From: Peromyscus leucopus | Lineage: Eukaryota; Chordata; Mammalia; Rodentia; Cricetidae | NCBI RefSeq assembly: GCF_004664715.2 | Contig: NC_051066.1 | Location: forward strand, 79,992,735 to 80,056,734 | DNA length: 64,000 nucleotides | Direction of reading: 5' to 3' | Shown here: one piece after another, positions 22,308-34,034 of the stretch | How positions within the stretch are numbered: position 1 is the stretch's first letter | Layout: each line of letters begins with the position of its first letter | Position numbers and translations under genes: made by a program | Notes under the pieces: model-generated | The model's database searches: none | What the model was told of the DNA's origin: nothing | What the model saw: the letters and a program-made list of their open reading frames with translations, nothing else

Positions 22308-22536
22308 CCTTACTTTTTTAGACGGGGTCTCTCCTCGAACCTAGAGCTCACAGATTTGACTAGACCAGATGACCAGCGAGCCCCGCTGTCTACCTGTGCT
22401 ACCTACCCTACCCAAGAATGTTTATCACCACACCTAGCTTTTCCTGTGGGTGCTGGGGGGAGGGGGTCTCTGAACTCAGGTCCCATGCTTGCATAGGAAG
22501 CACTTTACCAACTGGACCATCCCCTCAGCCCTCAAA
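22308..22536 (-). mobile_element. B3-type composite SINE
   Basis: Reverse strand: agacggggtctctcctcgaa, then gggtgctggggggaggggg, then ctttaccaactggaccatcc. Confidence 0.65.
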
Positions 22537-22544
22537 CAAAACTT

Positions 22545-22800
22545 CTTAAATGTTCTTGGGCTGGTGTTTTGTGTGGACATAGGTTCTCAGTTCATTCGGA
22601 CAAATACTGCTCAATCGTACGGTAGGAGTGTGAAGACACCACTAATTTTCCAAAGTGGCTGTAATGTTTAGAATTGCCACGTGCAAAAGAAAACAAACAA
22701 ACAAAACCCAGCACTCTTGTCTCTCTACATTCTTCTCAGCATTCTGTGTTGTGTTCTGGATTTGGGCCACTGTAACTGTATGTAGTGATATCTCATTCTT
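22545..22800 (-). mobile_element. Ancient L1 fragment, opposite orientation to the one at 22128
   Basis: Antisense L1 ORF2: aattttccaaagtggctgta, then gtagtgatatctcattcttg. Confidence 0.65.
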
Positions 22801-22805
22801 GTCTT

Positions 22806-22925
22806 ATTTCTTTTCTTTTCTTTTCTTTTCTTTTTTTTTGAGAGAGAGAGAGAGAGAGCACGCGCATGTGAGTACAGAGGCCAGAAGAGGGTATCAGAGC
22901 TCCTGGAGCCCTAAATGTAACCCCA
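22806..22925 (-). mobile_element. Partial B3 SINE with (TTTTC)n and (GA)n
   Basis: A (TTTTC)n tract at 22806-22838, (GA)n at 22839-22858, then gtgagtacagaggccagaag and ggtatcagagctcctggag. Confidence 0.75.
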
Positions 22926-22929
22926 AACC

Positions 22930-23557
22930 TTTTTATGAAAGGGAAAAGAGGCGATTTGACTACATGCCAACAGCTGCCTTTACCTTAACGAGCCGTAAGT
23001 CTGGATTCTGACTTTCAGTATTACATGACAGTAAATTTCTGCTGTGTCAGGCCATTAGGCTGTACGAGGTTGTTGGAGTAACGAGAGAATACAATATTGA
23101 ATCTTGCTGGAGTAAAAAATGTCAGACGGCGAGGAAGCACAATATATTTGGTGTGGGGGGGGGATAACAGAATAAGAAAGCCTGGAATTCGAGGAGCCTG
23201 CTGGGACCTGGCGAAGGACGTGTTTAGATGAAGGTAAGGGAGTGTTTAAGAGGGCTGCTCCAGAACTTCGCCACCAGGTCTGCTCCCGCAGCTGGAAGCT
23301 GGGCTCTGCTCTGAAGACACGTGGTTTGGAGGCTTTGCTGGAAGGGCCCGACTGCAAGTGGCGAAGCTCAGGCTTGAAGGGGCGTGCGAACTCCCAGGCG
23401 CCATCAAGTGTTGAAGGGATGGGATTTAGCAGCCCCAGGTGTTCTGCCGGAGGCTGGGGAACAAAAGCTTTCGGAGTCACTTCTCTTAGTAATGACAACG
23501 GCTGTTAGCAGGTAATAAAAGAACTGTTCATCACGCTCCAGTCGTGGAATTGTTCGA

Positions 23558-23559
<2 letters not shown>
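22930..23559. promoter_or_regulatory. CpG-enriched unique segment, candidate regulatory element
   Basis: Between 23085 and 23560 CpG dinucleotides are clearly more frequent than in the surroundings (cagacggcgaggaagc, gcgaaggacgtg, ggcgccatc). No repeat is seen. The strand-overlapping frames at 23055-23498 (minus, 147 codons) and 23242-23508 (plus, 88 codons) match nothing I know. Donor-like cag|gtaata at about 23512 would fit a non-coding exon, but this is speculative. Confidence 0.3.

Positions 23560-23620
<61 letters not shown>
23560..23620. repeat. (TG)n microsatellite
   Basis: About 30 perfect TG units. Confidence 0.98.
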
Positions 23621-23622
<2 letters not shown>

Positions 23623-24683
23623 GGAAGGAGAGGTGTGAGGCAGGAGACGCACCACTACAGAAACCTGACTTCTTCAATCCGGAGGCAGGCAGCGGCTGCA
23701 GGCTGCTGCGTGCTTTCCATGAGAAACTGGGAATGGTGCCGCTGACCTAACGCTTTGTAAACTCTGATCTCCGACTTTGGGCGCCTCAGACAGCCACAGC
23801 ACACTGGCTGCATTTGGCTTCATGCTTCAGAAGTTTAAATAAATAACGCTTCCCTTCAATTCAGCAGCTATCAGGGAAAATGATATTGTTTTTACTCATC
23901 CTAGCGAGGGGAGGCCCATCTGAAGTCCCCACGCTCTCAAGCAGAAAGAGCATTTCTGCCAATGAAGCGTGGAGTGACTGCCCAAGTCGAAGGCGAACTT
24001 TTTTTTTTTTAAGTCACAGACAAAAGATGAATGCTGCCATCTAAACTTTGCCTGCCCGTTATTTTCCCTAATATGGTTAGTGGTTTCCATAGAATGGAGA
24101 TGAGAAAGGCTTTTGATAATGATGTTGTCCTCTCTTGGATAACGAAAAGTTTCTGACATTTGGGTGAAAAAGTCAGAATACTTTGTCGGATGGGTTGCTT
24201 GATGCATGAGAAAACCACAACCTCGCATTGGTTTGAGTAGCTGCAAGGGGGCACAGCAAGGTTACCATCCTTAGGAGGAAGAGAAATGGATGTTCTTTAG
24301 AAATTCCACCAAGTTCCTTTCATAAAAGTGTATCAATCCCCATTAAAAAACACAACTTGATGACCTTGACTTCCTTTGGCAAAATAACGAGGAGAGTCTG
24401 CCATGAATTGGACATCAAAGAACCAATAAATTTAATGAGTTGTTTTCAACACGAAGGGCTCATAGCTGATGCGTTTCGCTATTACTGGTCTGTGGTATGA
24501 AAAAAAATAAATTGTGTCTTTCAAGCTTTGCCAAAAAGAATGTGCCCAAGGCCTGTCTTATGAAGAAGTAGACTAGTGACAGAAGTCTTGTGGCCCCCTA
24601 AGAATGTATCTTAGAATACACTCACTAGAAGTTTGTACTTGAATACACTTTTCTAGACTCTTTTTCCGTCTAAGGATTGTGGG
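23621..24683. other. Unique intergenic sequence
   Basis: Roughly 1 kb lacking recognised SINEs. The open frame at 23896-24246 (minus, 116 codons) has no recognisable product. Confidence 0.5.
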
Positions 24684-24915
24684 CTGGACATATGGCTCAG
24701 TTGGTAGAGTGCTTTTCTAGCTTGCAAAAAGCCGTGAATCTGAGTCCCATCAAACTGGGAATGGTTGGGCACACCTGTAATCCCTGTACTCAGGAGGTAG
24801 AGGCAGGAGGATCAAACATGTAATGTCACTGTCATCCTTGGTTACACAACCAGTTCAAGGCCAGCCTGAGACAGTTTCCAAAAAAGTAAAAATAAAAATA
24901 TAAATAAATAGTAAG
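24684..24915 (+). mobile_element. B4 SINE (ID head plus B1 part)
   Basis: gggctggacatatggctcag, then gagtgcttttctagcttgca, then cctgtaatccctgtactcag, then gttcaaggccagcctgagac. Confidence 0.85.
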
Positions 24916-25334
24916 GGTGACATGTTAAGCCACACACTGCTAGATTACCTTTCTCAGGGAAGATGAAGTTGAGAAGCCTGGGGATGCTGGTGGGGGGCGG
25001 GGGTGGGGAGGTGGGAATGGGAATGCAGGGGTAAGGTGAGGTTGAAGGACAAGGACCGGTGTTGAAAGACAGGTTGAGGTAGGTAGCCAGGACAGGAATG
25101 GCGTCTTCACACTCCTTCATGAGCATGTCCAGAGTCCTTCTATTATCTCAGGAGCTACAAATTCAGATGTCTACAGGACACAAAGCACCCTCCCCTAGTG
25201 CTATGGGTCTGGTGGACACTGGCAAGCTGGGTGATAAGCCTCGTCTAGGAAAGACAGCATCTTCCTATCTCTGGCCCATGGCTGACAAGCACACTATCAC
25301 ATGCAGTTATGGGATGAATCTTGCTACAGCTTAT
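24916..25334. other. Unique sequence with a G-rich patch
   Basis: G-rich run at about 24988-25020. No gene recognised. Confidence 0.45.
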
Positions 25335-25690
25335 GTGGTGTTTGAAAGAAAATGGCCCCTATAGGGAGTGGTACTATTAGGAGTTATGGCCTTGTTGGAA
25401 TAGGTGTAGCCTTGTTGGAAGAAGAGTGTCACTGTGATGGGTGAGTTTTGAGATCTCCTATGCTCAAGCTATGCCCAGTGTGACACACAGTTTTTTCTGC
25501 TGCCTGCGGATCGAGATATAGAACTCTCAGTTCCTTCTCCAGCACCATGTCTGCCTGCATGCTGCCATGTCCTACCATGATGATGAAGGACTAATCCTCT
25601 GAATCTGTAAGCCAGCCCCAGTTAAATGTTTTCCTTTATAAGAGTTGCTGTGGTCATGGTGTCTCTTCACAGCAATAGAAACCTTAAGAT
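25335..25690 (+). mobile_element. Type B rodent repeat (URR1-like, tentative)
   Basis: aatggcccctatagggagtg, then ccttctccagcaccatgtct, then gttgctgtggtcatggtgtc, then cttcacagcaatagaaacc. Confidence 0.65.
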
Positions 25691-26009
25691 TTGAATTTTT
25701 TATTATAAAAAAAGATTTTTAAATTTTTTTCAAAAAGCAAGAAACCTATATCTTTATATGTAATTCTCTAATTCTGACATATTGTCACCTAATTGCAATA
25801 TTATTAAAACATTGTGCAGACTACACATTCGGCTTTTGAGCCACTATAAACACCTCTTCCTGTATGAATGCTGCTATAACTTTGCTGGGAGACTGGACAG
25901 GGCTTTATAGGATTCAATGGGAATAGAGTCTGTCATTTGAAAGTAGGTGAGATATTAGTACTATGTGAAGACTGGCTGGAAAACCCATAGCTCAGGACGG
26001 AGAATACAG
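25691..26009. other. Unique AT-rich sequence
   Basis: No gene or repeat recognised. Confidence 0.45.
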
Positions 26010-26095
26010 GTCAATAGAGGGCTTTCCCAGCATGCCTAAGACCCTAGACTGAACCCTTAGCACAACACAAATACAAGAAGAAAAAAGAGAAAACC
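26010..26095 (+). mobile_element. ID-type SINE fragment
   Basis: gagggctttcccagcatgcc, then gactgaacccttagcacaac, then an A-rich tail. Confidence 0.55.
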
Positions 26096-26215
26096 TCAAT
26101 TTCAGAAAGTCATAGTAAGGCTGGGCACTCTCTCTTCAGGTCAGTTGGTAAAAAGGTGGCCGTGCAAGCATGAAGACCTGAGTTCAACCCCAGAACCCAC
26201 ATTAAAAGCTACACG

Positions 26216-26360
26216 TGGAGGTTGCCAGTGCCTTTAATCCCAGCATTTGGGAGGCAGAGGCAATCGGATCTCTGCGAGTTCGAGGCCAGTCTGGTCTACA
26301 AAGTGAGTTCCAGGACAGCCAGGGCTACACAAAGAAACCCTGTCTTGAAAAACAAACAAG
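26216..26360 (+). mobile_element. B1 SINE (first of a tandem pair)
   Basis: cctttaatcccagcatttgg, then ccaggacagccagggctaca. Confidence 0.93.
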
Positions 26361-26588
26361 AGCCGTGGTGCAGGCCTTTAATCCCAGCACTCAGAAGGCA
26401 GAGGCAGGTGGATCTCTGTAAGTTCAAGGCCAGTCTGGGCTACAGAGTGAGTTCCAGGAAAGGCGCAAAGCTACACAGAGAAACCCTGTCTCGAAAAACA
26501 AAACAAAACAAAACAAAAAAAAAAAAAGAAAGAAAAGAAAAGAAAAACAGAAAAACAAACAAACAAAAATAAAACCAACACAGAACAA
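26361..26588 (+). mobile_element. B1 SINE (second of a tandem pair)
   Basis: cctttaatcccagcactcag, then the cricetid-style 3' end ggaaaggcgcaaagctaca and a long AAAAC/AAAG tail. Confidence 0.93.
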
Positions 26589-26815
26589 AAAAGCTTCATG
26601 TGTAAGTACATGCTTGTAATCCCAGTACTGGGAAGGCAGAGGCAACGGATCTCAAGGGCTCATTGGCTGGCTGTCCTAGCCTAATTGGTGGGTTCCAGGT
26701 CAGTGAGCAATCCTGTCTCAAAATAAGGTGTGCAGCCCTTGAGGAACAGCCATCTGAAGTTGTCCTCTGGCCTGCACACATGTGCCTGCACCCCTCTCCC
26801 TTCCACATACGCGTC

Positions 26816-28063
26816 TGGAGCTGAGCATCGGAGGCCACAGCGGGGAGGGAAGGGAAGAGGCCTCTGCAGTGCCTCAGGGGTCTGTGCTGGGCGGGGTGTG
26901 GTGCCTGGTGTTCGGAAGTGGCGAAGGGACGGCACTGTTCCACTGTGATACGTCTTTGGCAGGTAGATGCTCAGTGAAGGAAAAGGCTCCTCGTGTTTCA
27001 GGCCACACAGACAGCATTCATCTCATAATAAACAATTTAGCATTAAAGATGGCAACATCCAAGCTCTAGCTACAAACTAGTGTGTTCAGCACTACCTCGA
27101 AGAACATAACATGGGACTTGTGACTGGCTGAGAAATCTGGATTTCCCAAAATTCCCTCCCCTTTACTATTTCCCTTAGAGATTTCTTCCTTGGGTCAAGG
27201 TACCACTGTAAACAACCTCTTCTGATAGGCAGTAAACCACCCTGAGCATCCCAGGTTATTTACAACAGCTAAGGCCACTGACGTGGAGCTGCGCTGTCTT
27301 TAGAGCATCATCCGACAGGTTTATTGGCCTATCATCCCTTGGGAGAAGTTAGTGAGGACACCAGAACATTGATGGAAAGACAGGAGAAGACTCATTTGGG
27401 AGCCCGGGGTGTGGTCAGAGGGGACAGTGGAGACAGTTAAAGGACTCTAGATGCCACAAGAGTACTCAGGGCCAAGAGGAGCCTGAGAACTTGGAGAGGG
27501 AGCATCATTAAATAAGACCACGCGCCAGAAGGACCCCAATGGCCTGTGTGCTGTGGGTGTGGTGACTACCGCTGTCCTCTTGGCCTATGACTAGCATCTC
27601 TCAGCACCTGACATCTTCAGAGGCGTATTCAGCATGGATGCACTCCAGTGGGGGAAACTTAGACCATCTTTCTGCTGTGGAAGAGTATGGAAAGGCCTGC
27701 CGAATTACAGCTAAAAAATGCAAGCATTGGATGCCTTAATTTACTTTTCTTTACCAATTTAAAGTCCTTTAATAACTGTCAATAACTACTACCCTCAGTT
27801 ACTGATAGAAATTGTGTGACTTTTTTTTCAGTTACAGTCAATTAAAAAAAAAAACTTTTTTTAAAAAAGCATAATGTGAGGCTTATAATGAGTAAAAAAA
27901 ACCACTTAGCAGAGGAAAGATAAAAAAAAATTATCTCTGCGTATTAAGTAAGCAAACATACTCTAATAAGCATGAGCTCACAGTTCGTTATTATTTATTT
28001 AGGGGAGGTTATTATTGTTTATTTAGTTTGGTGTGGTGCTTTGAAATCAATCTCCAAGCGAAC
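26816..28063. other. Unique sequence, GC-moderate then AT-rich
   Basis: No SINE for more than 1.2 kb. Frames at 26596-27069 on both strands are overlapping and featureless. From about 27700 the sequence is A/T-rich. Confidence 0.5.
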
Positions 28064-28238
28064 ACAACAGCAGACAGTGTGTGAAAACTGACTGTGTGGG
28101 TTTCCATATTGATCCTGCGGTGCTGATAGTCTTATTAGGTCAAGGCCAGAGAGGTTGAGCTGCATTCCTTCCCTGACATTTTGATGAGCAGTTTAAGGAG
28201 TGTGGCTGGTCAGGTTTTCACACACTGTCTGCTGTTGT
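28064..28238. repeat. Perfect 25-bp inverted repeat with a 125-bp spacer
   Basis: Positions 28064-28088 are the exact reverse complement of 28214-28238 (25 of 25). Four further pairs (TGAC) form if a one-base bulge is allowed on the inner side. The arms begin acaacagcagacag and end gctgttgt. The outer flanks show no clear target-site duplication. The pair could form a hairpin in DNA or RNA, or be the ends of a small non-autonomous DNA transposon; which one is not decided by sequence. Confidence 0.9.
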
Positions 28239-29143
28239 ATGGGGACAGCGGCAGAGAGTAACTACAGCCCCATTGTGCCTGACTGCTCACTGGTGCTGGT
28301 ACTGTCAACACACAGTAGCGGGAATAAATTAGATTTTTCAACATAATGTACTGGATATAATAACGTCCCTTGCTAGTTAAAATATTGCAGGAGGTTTTCA
28401 GAATTAATAACATTCCTTTTTCTGACTTCTGTAAGGCTTGTGTGTTATTGATATTTTATATTTTTTAGATAAAATTCATAGACTATAAAATTTGCCTTTA
28501 AAAATATTCAACTTGGTTTTTTTTTTTCCTAGAAAGTTGTGATTCGGGATACTATCTGATTCTAGAACATTCTCATCACGTCTTAAAGAGACCCTGTATC
28601 CACTGTCAGCCACCCCCAATTACATTTATATTTAGTTGACTTATATACAAGCAGCTAGAAAGAGGTTATTTAAGAATAAAATTATCTGTGAGGGCTAGGT
28701 GTCCAGAATGTATTCTCAAGATGGCTGAGGATGCAGCTTTCTCTTGTAAGTCAGACTGTTCTAAGCCCTCAGTGTTCCTGGTCTTTACAGGTTTCTTTTT
28801 TTATTAAGTACATGGATATTTTAGCTGCCACTAGAGCAGGGGAAAAAAGCAATATAGATAGAAAATGTGAACATCTCATCATGTGTAATTTCCTTTAAAA
28901 ATATGCCCTAGATTCTAACGTATTTTACTACATGAAAATAGTAATAAGTTAGTACTCTACTTAGAGTTAGGAGCAGGCTTGTGGGGGTGTTAACTGAAGG
29001 ATTAAACACAACAGCCAGCCCTAAGCACACTGTGACTACTGTTACTGATAACTCTCATTAGTGTCCTGTGTATTGCTTAATTCATAGGCAACAAAATATC
29101 TTTGATTTTCTTTTAAACCCATTAGCCTTTAATTCACTGTTCA
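28239..29143. other. Unique AT-rich sequence
   Basis: No SINE or gene recognised over 900 bases. Confidence 0.5.
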
Positions 29144-29205
29144 GCACAGGCTACGCAGAGAAACCCTGTCTCGAAAACCAAAAAAAAAAAAAAAAAAAAA
29201 AAATT
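29144..29205 (+). mobile_element. 5'-truncated B1 SINE
   Basis: caggctacgcagagaaaccc, then tgtctcgaaaacc, and an A-tail of more than 20. Confidence 0.85.
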
Positions 29206-29483
29206 TAAAAATACAGTAAAAGACAAAATCAAACTCAATATAACACCAACAGTGAGGGCCTCTAACCAAACACCAAATTTCTTTCTCCCAATTAAATAAT
29301 TACAGAAACAATTTTTGCACATCTCAATATAATGTTGGGGCACAGAGGTTTTATTTAAAACACATCCCTTTATATATATGCTGAAAGTGTACATTTGTTT
29401 GAATTTATATTCACTGTGGTAGTCAATACTTAACTATTGGTCTCTGAATGTATTGATACATTCCTAAAAGTATTTCTTGGGTT

Positions 29484-29960
29484 TTAGAGTGTGGCAGATT
29501 TTGAAATGGCCACAATTCTTTGACATTTCTCCCTTCAAGAGATGGGGTGGTCTTTGTCCCCTCCCTTTCAATATGATGGACTTTTGATTTCTTTAACCAA
29601 AGGAATACAGAGAAATGATGTCCTGTGACCTCCAAAACTGGATCATAAAATATTACACAGATTCCCTTGGTCACTGAAACACTGTCAGTTCTAAGTTCTA
29701 GCTCAAAGGACTTCAGTCCTTCAAGCTGTGTCACTAGAGAAGCCTCTGGTCGACAAACCCAGCCAAACCTAGCCTACCGCCATCCCTGACCAGTCCGCAA
29801 GGCCATCTTGTGACCTAGCGATGAGCTCATCTCCCAGGTGGCCTCTGATATTCCATGGAGGAGTTTTTGAGTGTCAACATCCTGACGTACAACATTGTGT
29901 GATATAATGAAGAGAGCTATTTCGTCAAGCAGCTTTTAAGATTGCTTGCAGCAGCAACAG
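29484..29960 (+). mobile_element. Old MaLR (MLT1-like) LTR
   Basis: Sense phrases: gcagattttgaaatggccac, then gatgtcctgtgacctccaaa, then actggatcataaaatattac, then ggccatcttgtgacctagcg. Strongly diverged. Confidence 0.5.
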
Positions 29961-31124
29961 CTTCTGAACGAAGGTCATGCATGTGTCATCCGTCATAGCG
30001 TTGATGCCCTTCACAATGCAGGATGTAGCTTGCTCTCTTCCCTACTCTTCTGTTTGTTTGCGTTGCCTCCTGTTGCTAAGGCCTTTGAGTGGTCAGGCAT
30101 TTGGTGTTTTGATCTCTGAATGACTCAAACAAGCTGACCCAAGGCTTATGCAAATGGATTTGGAAATTTTACAAACCAAGTAATATCTTGGAAATTCCTT
30201 CCACTCACATGTACCCAGTGAACAAATGTTCTTGAAGTCTTTTATTAAAATGGTTGTTCATCTACAAAGTTAAATAGGAAATTGAGGTCATTGTCTTTGA
30301 TCTGTTCACTTGAAAAATGCAGAAAATGGGAAGAGAGATATGAGAAAAATGGAAACTCCAGTTTTTCATCTTTCTAAGTTAGTATACCTTTAATCCAAAA
30401 AAAGAAAAGAAAGTCATGAAACGCTGCTCACATCAGTGGGTTTTGAGCTAATGGATCAGTTTTAAAATTTGGAGGAAATCTTTATTCATATCTTGGCTGA
30501 AGGCTTCAGAAGAATCATTTCTAGCTACAGACACAACCTGAAAGATGCAGGGAAATCAGGTATTGGAGAACCAAGTCTCCTAGATAGTGGCAAAGACCCT
30601 GGGAATCCTGGGAACACATAAGATGAATTTCTCATTTCTTCTCACCCTTCTCAGAGAACAGAACTACGCCCTGACATCTGTCAGAGCTATAGCTCGGCTC
30701 CCCCTTTCCTTCCTAACATTACAGGCCTGTAAACTTCTGAATGATGCTTGACAAATGAAAGCAACAGTTCTGTGAGTACAGAGGCTGCCGTCTGAATGCA
30801 TCTGGAAGAAAGGGGTCACGACTACTGGAAGCAAAGGAAGAGATGGAGAGAAAGAGCTGGCAAGAAAATGGACAAGACCATCTTTTCTGGAAACAACACA
30901 AAGATAAAGTCAACAGCACACGTACTGCTTAATCAGTTAGGATGCGCCCCCCCCAGTTCCTAATTGCATTTCCTGAAGAAGGGTCATTAATGGGTGCTTG
31001 TCAGTCTCTAAATTGTTCTCATGAGGATTTTAGGGAGATTTTAGATTCTCCACTGGTCCAAAGTGAACACCATTGGAACCCCAGGATATGACATCTGAAG
31101 TTGGAAGGAATCTTGATATCATGT
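29961..31124. other. Unique intergenic block
   Basis: Over 1.1 kb with no recognised repeat, moderate GC. Candidate conserved non-coding sequence, untested. Confidence 0.45.
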
Positions 31125-31235
31125 AAGTGACAGTTCTTCACTGTGTGGTTGCAGGGCCAATGACACTTGGTTTTACACAGGAGCTTCTTAGAGATGCAGA
31201 ATTTATGTCCCCACATCAGATCTCCTAAGACAGAA
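31125..31235 (+). mobile_element. MER5-type hAT fragment
   Basis: acagttcttcactgtgtggt, then aggagcttcttagagatgca, then gaatttatgtccccacatca. Matches the MER5A pattern. Confidence 0.55.
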
Positions 31236-31667
31236 CCAAGGAGTCCAAACACTGGGTCATTAAAGCAGGAGAAGTGCAGATAATACCATCTGCTGCCCCA
31301 TGTGGGAGGGGATTGGTGTAGCCTAAGGTGATGATACTGTCATTGCAGACACAGGTAAGAAGTAGTTCAAGTTCCAGTTTGAAGACGGAAGGACACTGTA
31401 AACTAAGATCAAAACAAAACCCGCAACAGATGGTCGTAAAACCAAGAAGAACGGAGTTCCTCTAATGGGGAGAATTAAGCATCAAATTAATATGAAGAAA
31501 ACAATGGGGGCGGGAGATAAAAAATGTTTATATGGGACAGATTAAGACCCACTGAACTAAGACAGTGGGGGTCTCAGGGACTAGTCTATATATTTTGTAA
31601 ACAAGGAAAGACTTTTCTGATGATTTTTAAACAGTATTACCCTATGGATTCTTTAGAAGAATTCTCT
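31236..31667. other. Unique sequence
   Basis: No gene or repeat recognised. Confidence 0.45.
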
Positions 31668-31905
31668 TTCGGGGTGGTGCATGTGCATGTGGAGGTCAGA
31701 GGTTAACGTCAGTTGCCTTGCTCAGTCAGCCTTCACCTTATTTTCCTGGAGCTCACAAATCTGACTAGAGTGGCTAGCTGTCAAGCTCCAGGGGCTCTGC
31801 TGTCTCCGTCTTCCCAGAGCTCTACACAGGTGCTGGGGATCCGAACTCAGAACCTCATGATTGTGTGGTCAGCGCTTTACGCACTGAGCCGTCTCCCTGG
31901 ATCTT
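31668..31905 (-). mobile_element. B3-type composite SINE
   Basis: Reverse strand: tgcatgtggaggtcagaggt, then caggtgctggggatccgaac, then cactgagccgtctccctgga. Confidence 0.8.
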
Positions 31906-33289
31906 CAGTAGGAAGCAGGAAGTCCACACAAAAACTCCAGCATCGAGGTGTTTGTTTGTTTGTCTTAGCACCATTTTGCTTGAAGCGTGGAAGGCGTATT
32001 TTCAGACTGTTGTAGCAGGTGTTTTTCTTAATCTTTTTTTTTTCAACCAGAAGGACTGCTGAGTTCAGAGGAAATGAGTTCACTTTTATTTAAATTTCCT
32101 GAGATTAGAGGAAGAACATATTGCCAAACAATGCCTCTTCACTTCAAAACTTCGGCCCATAAATTATTGGAGGATATCTTATTAAAAGTCTGTAAAGTTT
32201 CCTATTAAGAACGGTTGATTGCAGTCCAGACCATCATGGCTTTGGTGCTTTCGCTGAAATACCACAGCTGTCGGGAAGAAATATACTTTCAGACAAAAGG
32301 TTTTGTTTCCCTAGCAATAAATTATTTTAGTGATATCTCGAGATAGATAAAACTTTCACTTATGTTTGAGTGAAGGAAGATTCTACTGATAACTTGTTTT
32401 AAAAAAATCTATAAAAAGAAAACGAGAATGTAGATGTAGATAGCAAATTAAATCAGACTTCCTTTAAGTTGAGAGAAGCAATTCTTTGTAAAGCCAGCGA
32501 AGATTATCATTATGGATAATGAAAGGATTTACTGGAAAATGTGGAAGTAACATTCAATACGGCCACATCTCGGCACAGCATCAAGTTGGTATTTTCAACT
32601 TTAACCTTAGAGCCATTAAGAAAAAGGAAAACGCTCGCTCTAATAATATTTTTATGTAAATTGCTAGGGAAAAAAAAAAAAACAAACCTCCCCATAGTGT
32701 TGCAGGACTTGGAAGAGGTGGAAAATGCCTTGTTTGTGGTGTTGATGTAATAACCCATTAATTTCATGGCAGATGAGTTCTTCAAAACAAAGCTATGGTC
32801 CCATTTCCCTGGCCTCTTTCCCTCCTTGCCCCCCAGTCTCTAAAAAAGAGGACCTTTCTTACCCAAGTCATAAGAAAATGCATTCTATCAAACATATTTG
32901 CTTTTAGAATTGCAAATATCCTTTTACTGCCTGGGAGTAATGATGGATACCAAGCAAATTGCTAAAGACTTTAAATTTATTTTCTATGAACCTTTTCAGG
33001 GGACATAGGACTCATAAAACATTTTGTAAGCCAAGAAAAAGGCTCATAGTTCTCTCTCTCTCTTTCATTTCTGCTTTTATTTTTCCTTCTGATTTCTGCT
33101 TTCAAATCTAGTATAAACCAACGAGACAAAAGCTGGGCTATTCTACCATTTCCAGAGTGATGGGAGTTAAGAAGAATCTAGTCTATTTTCCACCCAGTTC
33201 CTGAAAAGAGTCCCTTGATGGCTGGTAAGCCCAGAACCTGGATATTTGAGGTTTTTTTTTGCTTGTTGCTGCTATTGTGGGTTGTTTTG
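31906..33289. other. Unique, SINE-free block
   Basis: About 1.4 kb without recognised repeat apart from short T and A runs. AT-rich, with no coding signature. Candidate conserved non-coding sequence, untested. Confidence 0.45.
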
Positions 33290-33388
33290 CTCTATTCATC
33301 TGTTTGTTTTGGTTCTTTTGGCAGGGGATGAAGCCAGGACCTTGCAGTCTAGGCCCTCTTTACCACCAAGTTGCACCCTCGGCCTGTA
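33290..33388 (-). mobile_element. ID/B4 SINE fragment
   Basis: ggatgaagccaggaccttgc, then taggccctctttaccaccaa, then caccctcggcctg. Confidence 0.6.
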
Positions 33389-33627
33389 GGTCTTGATTTT
33401 AACAGAGGGACCATAATATTGAGACTTTACAAAGCTTACTAATGATATAATCAGCCAACCTCGATGAAAAGAGCTAAGTGGTCCCAAAGCCACAAAACAC
33501 AGATGAAGCAATACTTGTGCATTAGAGAAATCATAATTATTCATCACTTTGAACTTAGGAATGACAGAGTTGTGTCAACATATTGCTCATGCTCTTTTTC
33601 AGAAATTAGCAAACAAACAAACAAACG

Positions 33628-33760
33628 AACTAGCCAAGCATAGTGGAGCATGCCTGTAATACAGCCAACACTTTAGAGGCTTGAGGTAGGAGGATTATCA
33701 CAGGTCTGAGGCTGGCTTATGCTGCATAGTTTGACTTCAGTCTCAGCCCCCCCCCCCAAA
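33628..33760 (+). mobile_element. Diverged B1 SINE
   Basis: actagccaagcatagtggag, then ggcttgaggtaggaggatta. A C-run follows. Confidence 0.75.
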
Positions 33761-33902
33761 ATTCCCCACCCCACAAAAACCAAAACCAAAACCAACCAAC
33801 CAAACAAACAAACAAAAATAACCTCCCCAAAGCTCCAAAATAAAATATAAAAGCAAACAAAAAAGGCTCTTTATAACTTTAAAAATTGAAGACAGTGTAT
33901 CT

Positions 33903-34034
33903 GAGCAGGGTGCAGTAGTGTACACAATTCCTACACTTAGAAGGTAGAGGCAGGCAGATCTCTATGAGCTCCAGACCAGCCAAGGTTACATAGTAAGACT
34001 TTGTCTCAGTAAATAATAAAATAAAATAAATAAA
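33903..34034 (+). mobile_element. Diverged B1 SINE
   Basis: gaaggtagaggcaggcagat, then ctctatgagctccagaccag, then (aaat)n tail. Confidence 0.85.

Larger units (their letters stand above)
26118..26815 (+). mobile_element. B4A/RSINE-type SINE split by two B1 copies
   Basis: Head 26118-26215 (gaagacctgagttcaacccc). After the B1 pair, 26591-26815 supplies the other half (gcttgtaatcccagtactgg, then ttgtcctctggcctgcaca). Confidence 0.65.

Noticed and set aside
26118..26815. tRNA gene signals in SINE heads
   Set aside because: The A-box and B-box-like motifs belong to tRNA-derived SINEs (B2, B3, B4/ID); none folds into an intact tRNA by eye.
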